A DNA stretch of 64,000 nucleotides from Cyanobacteriota bacterium (lineage in GTDB: Bacteria > Acidobacteriota > Vicinamibacteria > Vicinamibacterales > UBA2999), in assembly GCA_019752015.1 (NCBI GenBank), contig JAIEMQ010000001.1:23784-87783 (forward strand). The letters run 5' to 3'. Of this stretch, positions 16,024 through 23,781 are shown piece after piece. Position 1 is the first letter of the stretch; each line of letters starts with the position of its first letter. The notes beneath the pieces are model-generated. The model was not told the origin of the DNA. It made no database searches and saw only the letters and a program-made list of their open reading frames with translations. A program made the position numbers and the translations under genes.

Positions 16024-17103
16024 CTACCTTACCAGATACGGCTGCAGTCCTGCCGCAACGATGTCGGCCACGGCGGCGGCGCCGGCGTTGCTGAAGTGCA
16101 TGAAGTCACAGTAGTACCGCGTGTCCTTCGGCAACTGCCGCGCGAGGTCGATTAACGGCACGGCGTGGGCCGCGGCATTGGCGCGCATCACGTCATTGTA
16201 GATTTCGAGGAGCCGCCATTGCGCGAGGCCGTTGAGCTCGCCGTGTTCGACCAGGCGCCGCAGGTCGAGCCCCGTCGCCGGATCGACGGCATCGCCGGCG
16301 AGTAGCGGCTGGGTGATGAAGACCGGCGCAATGCCGGCGCGGCGCGCCTCGGTGGCGAGGGCAGTCAGCCGCCGGTCGTAGCCGGCGACTTGCGCCGTGA
16401 ACGGCGCGATCGCGGCGCTGATTTCCGCGTCGGTCATGTCGCGTTGCGGCAGCCGGGCGAAGTCGACCAGGTCATCGCCGGCGATGGCCAGGCGCGACGC
16501 GCGCCACGCCCGATACAAATTCAGCAGCGAGTTCATGATCTGCGAGTGCCGCGCCATGTCGCTCCACGGCCGGTTGGTATTGTCCGGATCGAACTCGGCG
16601 GCGCCGTCATCGGGCATGCCGATGTCGTTGACGCCGGCCAGGACCAGCATCATCGACGGCTTAATCTTGACGAGCACGGCGCGGAGCAGCACGAGGTGAC
16701 CCGCGGTGGAGTGGCCGTTGAAGCCGGCGTTGTAGACCCAGGTGTCCGGATGCGTCGCGGCCAGCCGGACGCCGAGCAGCTCCGGCCAGGTCCTGCGGTC
16801 GCTGAGGATCGAGTTTTCGGTGGTGCTGCCGCCGACCGCGGCGATCGTCAGGCGCCGGCCGATGTCCGCCGGCGGTTCGGCGCCGCGGAAACCGAGGCTG
16901 TTGCGAGTGGCGACCGTGATCGGATCGACGCGTGGATCAGGCGGATTCTTCCGCCGGTACTGTAGCCCGACCCGCAGATCGATGGCGTTGCCGTGCAGGA
17001 CGAACGGCAGCGGGTGATAGACGCGAAGCAGCGCCTCCAGCAGCAGCACCCTGATAATCAACTGCACCGCCAGGATTTTCGCTCTCCGCATCCCTGCCGA
17101 CAT
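16024..17103 (-). CDS. SGNH/GDSL-type hydrolase with N-terminal membrane anchor
   Basis: 359 residues. One hydrophobic segment at the N-terminus (AVQLIIRVLLLEALL). Block I has the nucleophile in VGGSTTENS, block III is VLAGVNDIG, and block V is DFMHFSNAG with catalytic Asp and His. The family removes acyl groups from sugars or lipids outside the cytoplasm. A second SGNH hydrolase of similar layout lies at 51777-52808. Confidence 0.85.
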   Translation of the reverse strand: MSAGMRRAKILAVQLIIRVLLLEALLRVYHPLPFVLHGNAIDLRVGLQYRRKNPPDPRVDPITVATRNSLGFRGAEPPADIGRRLTIAAVGGSTTENSILSDRRTWPELLGVRLAATHPDTWVYNAGFNGHSTAGHLVLLRAVLVKIKPSMMLVLAGVNDIGMPDDGAAEFDPDNTNRPWSDMARHSQIMNSLLNLYRAWRASRLAIAGDDLVDFARLPQRDMTDAEISAAIAPFTAQVAGYDRRLTALATEARRAGIAPVFITQPLLAGDAVDPATGLDLRRLVEHGELNGLAQWRLLEIYNDVMRANAAAHAVPLIDLARQLPKDTRYYCDFMHFSNAGAAAVADIVAAGLQPYLVR

Positions 17104-17138
17104 CTTACGGTGTATCCTGATCGCTCACGGAGTCCTCG

Positions 17139-17693
17139 TTGAAGCAATTCGGATTGATGTTTGCAGTGCTCGTCGCGGCCAGTGTGGTCACGCTGTCGGC
17201 GCAGGCCAAGCGCACGTTCACGAATCCACGGCCGGAGCCGTACTTCAAGGCGCTGTTCCCGGACGCCGGCGGCTTCTCGCCGTTCGGCGGCACCCCGCTG
17301 CATTACAAGGTCTACGGCGTCGACCCGAAAACGAATCCCGCGGCGCCGCCGATCGGCTTCATCTTCTGGACCACCGACGTGACGCCGAAAGAGTTCGGCT
17401 ATCACGGGCCGATTCATTTCCTGGTCGGCATGGACACGCACGGCATCATCCAGGGCGTGGTGATGGACTACAACTCCGAGCCGTACGGTTACTTCTCCGT
17501 CGACCCGCCGAAGTTCGTGGAGCAATTCAAGAACAAGAGCATTCGCGATCCGTTCCAGATCGGCAAGGACATCGCCGCGGTATCGCGCGCCTCGATCACC
17601 ATGAATCACGCCGCGCGCGTGCTGCGTGACTCGACGCGGACGATGGCCAGGACGTTCCTCACGCCGGATCAGATCAAGTCGCCGCAGCAGTGA
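17139..17693 (+). CDS. Exported FMN-binding domain protein (NosR/RnfG-like)
   Basis: 184 residues from TTG 17139; the start opens a signal peptide (KQFGLMFAVLVAASVVTLSA). The FMN-binding core includes GIIQGVVMDYNSEPYGYFSV and IAAVSRASITMNHA, corresponding to the SGAT/SRAT motif whose Thr is linked to FMN by ApbE in NosR and RnfG. Here the residue aligned with that Thr appears to be Ser (SRAS). Its stop overlaps the ATG of the Fe-S membrane protein (TGATG), and an ApbE-like gene is 2.2 kb away. Confidence 0.85.
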   Translation: MKQFGLMFAVLVAASVVTLSAQAKRTFTNPRPEPYFKALFPDAGGFSPFGGTPLHYKVYGVDPKTNPAAPPIGFIFWTTDVTPKEFGYHGPIHFLVGMDTHGIIQGVVMDYNSEPYGYFSVDPPKFVEQFKNKSIRDPFQIGKDIAAVSRASITMNHAARVLRDSTRTMARTFLTPDQIKSPQQ

Positions 17694-18580
17694 TGCTTGT
17701 TCAGCAGCCGGATCCGTGGGGCTTCGACGAAGCACCGGTCGAAACCTGGGCGGACATCCTGCGCCCGCAGTATGTCGATCTCGCGCTGCTCGCCGCGTTC
17801 ATCGTCCTGGCGATGATCAGCTTCCGCCGCAAGAGCGTGCCGCTGAAGTTCGTGACGTTCGCGTTCGCGATCGGCTACATGGGCTTCGCGAAGAGTTACC
17901 TGATCTCGATCACCAACATCTTCAGCGTGCTCGACTGGAACTGGCCGGTCTTCAAGTACAGCCTGGCGTGGTACCTGTTCTTCGGGTTCACCGTGGTCTC
18001 GACGATCTTGTGGGGACGTTTGTATTGCGGCCGCATCTGCGCCTATGGCGCGCTGACGCAGACGCTCGATTCGATGCTGCCGGCGAAGTGGCGCGTGGAT
18101 GTGCCGCGATCGATCGAGAAGCGCGCGGCGCTCGTCAAGTTCGGCGTGCTCGCCGGCGTGATCACCTATTACCTGGTGACGCACAATCTGCTGATCTACC
18201 AGTACACCGAGCCGTTCTGGATGTTCAGCCTGCTCGGCACGCCGATGATGTGGACGGTGCTGGCGATCCTGCTGGCGGTGACGCTGTTCGTCCGCAACGC
18301 CTACTGCCGCTTCCTCTGCCCGGTCGGCGCCACCCTCGGCCTGTTGTCGTATGCGACGGTGTTTCGCATCAAGCGCTGGTCGGAGTGCACCACCTGCCGC
18401 ATTTGCCAGAAGGCGTGCCAGTGGGGCGCCATCGAAGGGCCGAAGATCCTGATGACCGAATGCGTGCGTTGCGACGACTGCGAGCGCCTGTACGCGGACA
18501 AGGAGATTTGCCCGCACTGGCGAATCATCGAATATAACGAACGAAAGCTTCGAGTTTTACCGCTGCAACCCGTACGATGA
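17693..18580 (+). CDS. Polytopic membrane protein with 4Fe-4S motifs (NosR/NapH C-terminal half)
   Basis: 295 residues from ATG 17693 (GTG 17690 is possible). About five hydrophobic segments carry the NapH/NosR signatures WGRLYCGRICAYGAL and CRFLCPVGATLG, followed by Cys clusters CTTCRICQKACQWG and CVRCDDCERL. In family members these pass electrons between the quinone pool and a periplasmic acceptor. With the preceding FMN protein it forms a split version of NosR. The second cluster is ordered CxxCxxC plus a distant CPHW, so cluster binding at that site is less certain. Confidence 0.88.
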   Translation: MLVQQPDPWGFDEAPVETWADILRPQYVDLALLAAFIVLAMISFRRKSVPLKFVTFAFAIGYMGFAKSYLISITNIFSVLDWNWPVFKYSLAWYLFFGFTVVSTILWGRLYCGRICAYGALTQTLDSMLPAKWRVDVPRSIEKRAALVKFGVLAGVITYYLVTHNLLIYQYTEPFWMFSLLGTPMMWTVLAILLAVTLFVRNAYCRFLCPVGATLGLLSYATVFRIKRWSECTTCRICQKACQWGAIEGPKILMTECVRCDDCERLYADKEICPHWRIIEYNERKLRVLPLQPVR

Positions 18581-18582
18581 AA

Positions 18583-18602
18583 GGCGGGTCTGAAGACCCG
18601 CC
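18583..18602 (+). terminator. Hairpin GGCGGGTCTGAAGACCCGCC after the Fe-S gene
   Basis: Nine-base perfect arms (GGCGGGTCT/AGACCCGCC) separated by GA, three bases after the TGA. No U run follows, so it may act as a rho-dependent or partial terminator, or be a REP copy related to 11769-11832. Confidence 0.55.
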
Positions 18603-18625
18603 TCTCCATGTAGAATCCAACCCGA

Positions 18626-19891
18626 ATGTCGACAACCGCCGCCAGCACGCCCCGCATTTCGCCAACGATGCAGATCATGATCGGCCTGGTCATCGGCCTG
18701 ATCGCCGGCTACATCATCAGTGAGATGGACGATCAGGCCAGGCGCGCCTGGTATGTGAGCGTCATCCAGCCGTTCAGCCAGATCTTCATCCGCATGATCC
18801 GGATGATCATCGCGCCGTTGCTGTTCGGCACGCTGGTCGCGGGCATTGCCGGCGCCGGGCACTTCAAGGACGTCGGCCGGATGGGCCTGCGCGCGATCAT
18901 CTACTTCGAGATCGTCACCACGCTGGCCCTGTTGATCGGCCTCTTCACCGTCAACATCATGCAGCCCGGTGTCGGCGTGGCGCTGCCGCCGCCGACCGGC
19001 GCGCCGCCCGTCTCCGCGACCGCACAAACGTGGCAGCAAATCATCCTGCACATGGTGCCGACCTCGGTGATCGAAGCGATGGCCACCGGCGACGTGCTGC
19101 AGATCGTGGTGTTCAGCATCGTGTTCGCGATCGGTCTCGGCATGGTGGGGGAGAAGGGCCAGCCGTTCATCGCCTGGGCCGAGTCGCTCACCGAAGCGAT
19201 GTTCAAGGTCACCAACATCGTGATGTTGTACGCGCCGATTGGCGTCGGCGCCGCGATCGCGGTGACGATCGGCACGAGCGGCCTCGAGGTGTTGAAAAAC
19301 CTCGCGCAGCTGGTCGGCACCCTCTACCTCGCCCTCGCGGTGTTCTACATTACGGTGCTGATCCCGGTGATGCTGATGTTCCGCATCCCAATCGTCGCGT
19401 TCTTCAAGGCGATCAAGGAGCCGGCGCTGATCGCGTTCTCGACCACGTCGAGCGAAGCGGCGCTGCCGCGCGCCATGGAGTCCGTCGAAGCGTTCGGCGT
19501 GCCGCGCAAGATCGTGTCGTTCATCCTGCCGCTCGGCTATTCGTTCAACCTCGACGGCAGCACGTTGTATCTGTCGCTCGCCGCGGTGTTCGTCGCGCAG
19601 GCCGCCGGCGTTGAGCTGACGGTGACGCAGCAGGTCACGATGTTGCTGACGCTGATGTTGACGAGCAAAGGCGTGGCCGGCGTACCGCGCGCGTCGCTGG
19701 TGATCCTCGCCGCGACGCTGGCCAGCTACAACCTGCCTCTCGAGGGCGTCACGCTGATCCTCGGCGTCGACGCGCTGATGGACATGGGCCGCACCATGAC
19801 GAATGTGATCGGCAACTGTCTCGCCTCCGTCGTGGTCGCGAAGTGGGAAGGCGAGTTCCGGCCGCCTATGGAGAATCAGTCGGCGGCTTAA
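18626..19891 (+). CDS. Dicarboxylate/amino acid:cation symporter (SDF family)
   Basis: 421 residues with eight or more hydrophobic segments. Family motifs are present: serine-rich loop STTSSEAALPRAM, substrate and Na+ site SFNLDGSTLYLSLA, and MGRTMTNVIGNCLA near the C-terminus. The family imports glutamate, aspartate or C4-dicarboxylates with Na+ or H+. It lies between the NosR-like module and ApbE, but no functional link is visible. Confidence 0.92.
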   Translation: MSTTAASTPRISPTMQIMIGLVIGLIAGYIISEMDDQARRAWYVSVIQPFSQIFIRMIRMIIAPLLFGTLVAGIAGAGHFKDVGRMGLRAIIYFEIVTTLALLIGLFTVNIMQPGVGVALPPPTGAPPVSATAQTWQQIILHMVPTSVIEAMATGDVLQIVVFSIVFAIGLGMVGEKGQPFIAWAESLTEAMFKVTNIVMLYAPIGVGAAIAVTIGTSGLEVLKNLAQLVGTLYLALAVFYITVLIPVMLMFRIPIVAFFKAIKEPALIAFSTTSSEAALPRAMESVEAFGVPRKIVSFILPLGYSFNLDGSTLYLSLAAVFVAQAAGVELTVTQQVTMLLTLMLTSKGVAGVPRASLVILAATLASYNLPLEGVTLILGVDALMDMGRTMTNVIGNCLASVVVAKWEGEFRPPMENQSAA

Positions 19892-19892
19892 T

Positions 19893-19923
19893 GGGTGCCG
19901 GGGTGCCTGGGGTGCCTCGGTGC
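19893..19923. repeat. Short tandem GGTGCCKGG repeat
   Basis: Three imperfect copies of GGTGCCGGG/GGTGCCTGG between the converging symporter and ApbE genes. The word is related to the 3364 repeat family. Confidence 0.6.
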
Positions 19924-19924
19924 G

Positions 19925-20977
19925 CTACGGCGCGTTCGTTGGCGCCCGCAGTAAGCGCAAGCGGCCCTTTAGTCCGGTCGACACGCGCACCTGGTTGTCC
20001 GACGTTACGATCACACCCTCGACGTCGGGCAGCGTCTCGATCAGTTTCATTCCTTCATCCGGTCCGAGGATGAAGACGCCCTTCGCGATCGCATCGGCCA
20101 GCACCGCCCGGTCGCTGATCAGCGTGACGCTGCGGCAGCCGCGCGCCGGCTCGCCGACATCGGGATCGAGGATGTGGTGATACCGCGTGCCGTCCTTCAT
20201 GAAGGCGCGTTCGTAATCACCCGAGGTGCTGAACGTACCGTCCGAGACCTGCACCGTCGCGAACGGATCGTGGCTGCCGCGCGGATCCGCGATCCCAAGC
20301 TTCCACGGCTTGCCGCCATCGCCGCCGGCGACGTAGAGATCACCACCGGCCTGAATCAGGAAATCCTTGAATCCCTGCCCGCGGAGTAACGCAATCGCGC
20401 GATCGACGGCGTAGCCCTTGCCGATGCCGCCGAGATGGACCTTCATGCCCGGACGATTGATGAATGCCGTCCCCGCGGTTGAATCGATCTCGACCGCGCG
20501 GTAGTCGATTCGTTTGAGCCGCGCTTCAATCAGGTCGCGTTCCGGCACGACGTTGTCCTGATCGTGATCGAAACGCCAGATGTCCGTCAGCGCGCCGAAG
20601 GTGATGTCGAACTTGCCGCGCGTGAGCTCGCTGACGTCGCGGGCCGTGCGCAGCACGGCGATGGTGTCCTGGCTGACTTTGACCGGCCCGACTCCCGCGC
20701 TGTTGTTGAGCCGCGTCACGTCGCTCTCGTTCCGCCAGTTGCTCAACAGCGCTTCGAGCCGATCGAATTCCCGGAACACGTGCGCAATCGCACCGGTGGC
20801 GCGCGCGTCGTCCGTTGTCCAGATGGCGACACGCAGCAACGAGCCCATCGACTGCCGCGATTGCTCGATGAGCCGTGGAGCGACGGACGGGCTGGCGGCG
20901 CACGCCGCGAGCGACAAGACAGCAAGTATGCTGGGAAGGTGAGCGAGGCCGCGAAGCTGGTGATTGCGCGCGATCAT
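19925..20977 (-). CDS. ApbE-like FAD:protein FMN transferase, lipoprotein
   Basis: 350 residues from ATG 20977 (frame open to 21088). The N-terminus carries a lipobox (ILAVLSLAAC), so the protein is anchored in the periplasm. Signatures are VHLGGIGKGYAVDRAI, IQAGGDLYVAG, and the C-terminal metal-site region TLISDRAVLADAIAKG. ApbE cleaves FAD and attaches FMN to a Thr or Ser of exported flavoproteins; the FMN-binding protein at 17139 is the obvious local substrate. With this start, its first codons overlap the divergent gene at 20939 by 39 bp. Confidence 0.88.
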   Translation of the reverse strand: MIARNHQLRGLAHLPSILAVLSLAACAASPSVAPRLIEQSRQSMGSLLRVAIWTTDDARATGAIAHVFREFDRLEALLSNWRNESDVTRLNNSAGVGPVKVSQDTIAVLRTARDVSELTRGKFDITFGALTDIWRFDHDQDNVVPERDLIEARLKRIDYRAVEIDSTAGTAFINRPGMKVHLGGIGKGYAVDRAIALLRGQGFKDFLIQAGGDLYVAGGDGGKPWKLGIADPRGSHDPFATVQVSDGTFSTSGDYERAFMKDGTRYHHILDPDVGEPARGCRSVTLISDRAVLADAIAKGVFILGPDEGMKLIETLPDVEGVIVTSDNQVRVSTGLKGRLRLLRAPTNAP

Positions 20978-21253
20978 CCGCAGGACATTCAAGACCGCCC
21001 AGTCTATCTCTGGATCGACGGCGAGAAATCGGGCCGTGTTCTGAAGTACGGCAAGACCTTCGAACGCGATCTGCCGCCGGGCCATCACAAGGTCAAGGCG
21101 AGCAACACGCTGTTTTCGACGACCGTGGAATTCGACGCCGCGGCCGGCGAGACCGTTCGCTATCGCTGCGAGAACGGCCTCACCGGCGGCGGCATGGTGA
21201 TGGTGCTGATGATGGGCGTCGCCTACCTCCGCGTCCGTCTCAAACGGCTCTGA
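20939..21253 (+). CDS. Conserved protein, paralogue of the gene at 14756
   Basis: 104 residues from GTG 20939; GTG 20960 is an alternative that would reduce overlap with the ApbE gene. The beta-rich domain matches the 14756 product block by block (VYLWIDGEKSGRVLKYG, DLPPGHHKVKASNTLFS, RYRCENGLTGGG) but lacks the N-terminal helix. The C-terminus is a hydrophobic Met/Val stretch. No named family recognised; coding is supported by the conservation between the two copies. Confidence 0.7.
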   Translation: MSEAAKLVIARDHPQDIQDRPVYLWIDGEKSGRVLKYGKTFERDLPPGHHKVKASNTLFSTTVEFDAAAGETVRYRCENGLTGGGMVMVLMMGVAYLRVRLKRL

Positions 21254-21379
21254 CCAGCGGAACCCCCGGAAATTCCGAGGGAAACCATGCGAAAAACTGC
21301 TGGTTTGTATTTCTACGGTTTAGGCCGTATTCTTTGTCGATCTCGTCGGGATATCCTCTGCCTCGAGAAGGAGATAGAG

Positions 21380-22732
21380 ATGAGCCGGATCGTTACCCTC
21401 GGACTGTTCGCGGTGCTCGCTCTGCCGGTTGCCGCAGCCGCGCAAACGCCGACCTTCACCAAAGACATTGCGCCGATTTTCCAGAACAAGTGCGAAGCGT
21501 GCCACCGGCCCGATTCGATCGCGCCGATGTCGCTCGTCTCGTTCGAGGAAGCGCGTCCGTGGGCGCGCTCGATCAAGGCGCGCGTCGCCGCGCGGCAGAT
21601 GCCGCCCTGGCACATCGATCCGACCATCGGCATCACCGAGTTCGAAAACGATCGATCGCTGTCGGACAAGGAGATCGCCACGATCGTGAAGTGGGTCGAT
21701 GCCGGCTCGCCGAAGGGCGATGCCAAGGACATGCCCGCTCCGAAGGTGTGGCCAAACGAGCAGGGCTGGAACTTCGCGAAGCAGTTCGGGCAGAAAGAGC
21801 CGGACATGGTGATCAAGTCGCTGCCGTGGACGCAGAAGGCCGGCGCCAACGACGCGTGGTGGAAGCCCGTGGTCGAAACGCATCTCACCGAGCCGCGCTG
21901 GGTGCGCGCGCTCGAGATTCGTCCGAGCTCGGTGAAGGGCCGCCGCATCACGCATCACGCGATTGCCCGCCTGCAGCAGCGCGAGACCGATCCGCTGGCG
22001 CAGAATCCTGACGACGCCAACGGCCAGCCGCAGCCCGGCACCTTCATGGAGTGGGCCGTCGGCAAGCAGGGCGAAATGATGCGCCCGAACAGCGGCAAGC
22101 TGATGCTGCCCGGCTCCAAGATCGTGTGGGACATCCACTACTCGAACGGCGGCGAGGACATCACCGACACCGTTGAGCTCGGCATCTATTTCTATCCGAA
22201 AGGCCAGGAGCCGAAGTTCCGCCAGGTGCTGCACCTGATGGGCGGCACGGGCGGCACCGGCGTCGGCGCGCTCGGCAGCGCACTCGACCTGCCGCCGAAC
22301 ACCATCAAGGCGACCGAGGGTTACTTCCTGATGCGCGAGAACGGCCGCGTCGAGAGCTTCCAGCCGCACATGCACCTGCGCGGCAAGGCGATGACGCTCG
22401 AGGCGATTCTCCCGAACGGCCAGTCGCAGGTGATCAGCCACGTGGCGGATTTCAATTTCAACTGGCACAACACCTACGTCTACAAGGAGACCGCGGCGCC
22501 GCTGCTCCCGAAGGGCACGATCATCAAGGTCACCGCGTGGCACGACAACACGACCGCCAACAAGGCGAATCCTGATCCGAACGTCTGGGTCGGCTACGGC
22601 GATCGCACGGTCGACGAAATGGCGCACGCGTGGGTCAACGTCACCTACATGAACGACACCGACTATCGCGTCGCGATCGAAGAGCGCCGCAAGGCTGTCA
22701 GCACGACGACCGCCGCACAGCAACAGCAATAG
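21380..22732 (+). CDS. Secreted protein with heme c and copper type II monooxygenase-like domain
   Basis: 450 residues from ATG 21380, with AAGGAG six bases upstream and a signal peptide (LGLFAVLALPVAAAA). An N-terminal heme c motif CEACH (around residue 39) lies in a domain seen in acidobacterial oxidoreductases (TKDIAPIFQNKCEACHRP, IVKWVDAGSPKGD). The C-terminal half contains QPHMHLRGK and NFNWHNTYVYKE, the histidine motifs of PHM-type copper monooxygenase folds. A redox role outside the cytoplasm is likely, with unknown substrate. It is followed after 5 bp by its probable partner gene. Confidence 0.82.
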   Translation: MSRIVTLGLFAVLALPVAAAAQTPTFTKDIAPIFQNKCEACHRPDSIAPMSLVSFEEARPWARSIKARVAARQMPPWHIDPTIGITEFENDRSLSDKEIATIVKWVDAGSPKGDAKDMPAPKVWPNEQGWNFAKQFGQKEPDMVIKSLPWTQKAGANDAWWKPVVETHLTEPRWVRALEIRPSSVKGRRITHHAIARLQQRETDPLAQNPDDANGQPQPGTFMEWAVGKQGEMMRPNSGKLMLPGSKIVWDIHYSNGGEDITDTVELGIYFYPKGQEPKFRQVLHLMGGTGGTGVGALGSALDLPPNTIKATEGYFLMRENGRVESFQPHMHLRGKAMTLEAILPNGQSQVISHVADFNFNWHNTYVYKETAAPLLPKGTIIKVTAWHDNTTANKANPDPNVWVGYGDRTVDEMAHAWVNVTYMNDTDYRVAIEERRKAVSTTTAAQQQQ

Positions 22733-22737
22733 ACAAC

Positions 22738-23757
22738 ATGCCAACAAATCGTTTCAACACCGTGACCATGGTCTTCACCATGGTCACGGCTTGTTTTGTA
22801 CTGGCGACGCACGCGCAAGTGAAACCGCCAGCCGGCGGCGTGCTCGCCGAGCCCGTCAACAACTCTGGCGGTCCGATCTACGCGACCTTCGAGGGCTGGG
22901 GCCCGCTGAAGGACGGCACCAACGCGCTGCTGCTGGGCTACTTCAATCGCAATCGCACGCAGGTCGTCGACATTCCGGTTGGCCCCGACAACAGCATCGA
23001 GCCTGGCGGCCCTGACTACGGGCAGCCGACGCATTTCCTGACCGGCCGCCAGTACGGCATGTTCGCGATCACGGTGCCGAAGGATTTCGGCAACAAGAAG
23101 CTGACGTGGACGATCAACGCCAACGGTCACAAGACCGCGGTGCAGTTCTGGCTGAACCCGCCGTACTGGATCGAGTTCTTCAAGAACACCGCGAACGGCA
23201 ACGAGCCGCCGCGGATCAAGTTCGGCCCGGCGGCGCCCGAATACATCGGTCCGCCGCGCGAGAAGATCGTCGCGACGCTCAATGCGACGGTTGGCGCGCC
23301 GCTCGATCTCACCGCGTGGGCCGCGGATCAGCCGCCAACCATCAAGTTCGAAGAGGGCGCGGAGCCCGCGGCGCCGGTAACGCCGCCGGCGGCGGCGCGC
23401 AAGCCCGCGAACGAGCCTCCGCCCGCATTCATTGGCGGACGCGTCGTCAGCGTCAGCCCGGCGGCTGCCGGCGGCGGTGGTGGCGGCGCAGCAGCGGCTG
23501 CGGCGCGCAACCGCGGTGACATCCAGGTGATCTGGAAAAAGTATCGCGGCCCTGGCGACGTGACGATCGGCGAGGAAACGATCAACCTCAAGAACGACGG
23601 CGATGCGAAGAAGTTCGTCGAGGCGAAGACGACCGCGACGTTCAGCGCGCCCGGCACCTACTGGCTGCGCGCGCAGGTCAACGACAGCTCAGGCAACGGC
23701 GGCGGCGGCGATCAGTGCTGCTGGACGTCGGCGCACATCATGGTCAACGTCAAGTAG
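22738..23757 (+). CDS. Secreted hypothetical protein, partner of the heme/copper protein
   Basis: 339 residues from ATG 22738 with a signal peptide (FTMVTACFVLATHA). The sequence has a beta-rich N-terminal half (EGWGPLKDGTNALLLGYFNR, NGHKTAVQFWLNPPYWIEFF), a Pro/Ala- and Gly-rich linker around residues 215-265, and a C-terminal Ig/PKD-like domain (TFSAPGTYWLRAQVNDSSG). I know it only as a conserved family in this phylum, without a function. Spacing of 5 bp indicates one operon with the preceding gene. Confidence 0.8.
   Translation: MPTNRFNTVTMVFTMVTACFVLATHAQVKPPAGGVLAEPVNNSGGPIYATFEGWGPLKDGTNALLLGYFNRNRTQVVDIPVGPDNSIEPGGPDYGQPTHFLTGRQYGMFAITVPKDFGNKKLTWTINANGHKTAVQFWLNPPYWIEFFKNTANGNEPPRIKFGPAAPEYIGPPREKIVATLNATVGAPLDLTAWAADQPPTIKFEEGAEPAAPVTPPAAARKPANEPPPAFIGGRVVSVSPAAAGGGGGGAAAAAARNRGDIQVIWKKYRGPGDVTIGEETINLKNDGDAKKFVEAKTTATFSAPGTYWLRAQVNDSSGNGGGGDQCCWTSAHIMVNVK
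22761..22788. repeat. Perfect 12-bp inverted repeat inside a signal-peptide region
   Basis: CGTGACCATGGT-CTTC-ACCATGGTCACG lies 20 bases after the start codon and encodes TVTMVFTMVT. The mRNA hairpin would be very stable and close to the initiation site. Confidence 0.75.
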
Positions 23758-23758
23758 C

Positions 23759-23780
23759 ATCCGCCTTCAGGCGGATTGTT
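23759..23780. terminator. Bidirectional terminator between converging genes
   Basis: ATCCGCC-TTCA-GGCGGAT followed by TGTTCTT, in the 24 bp between the stops at 23757 and 23782. Confidence 0.75.
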
Positions 23781-23781
23781 C

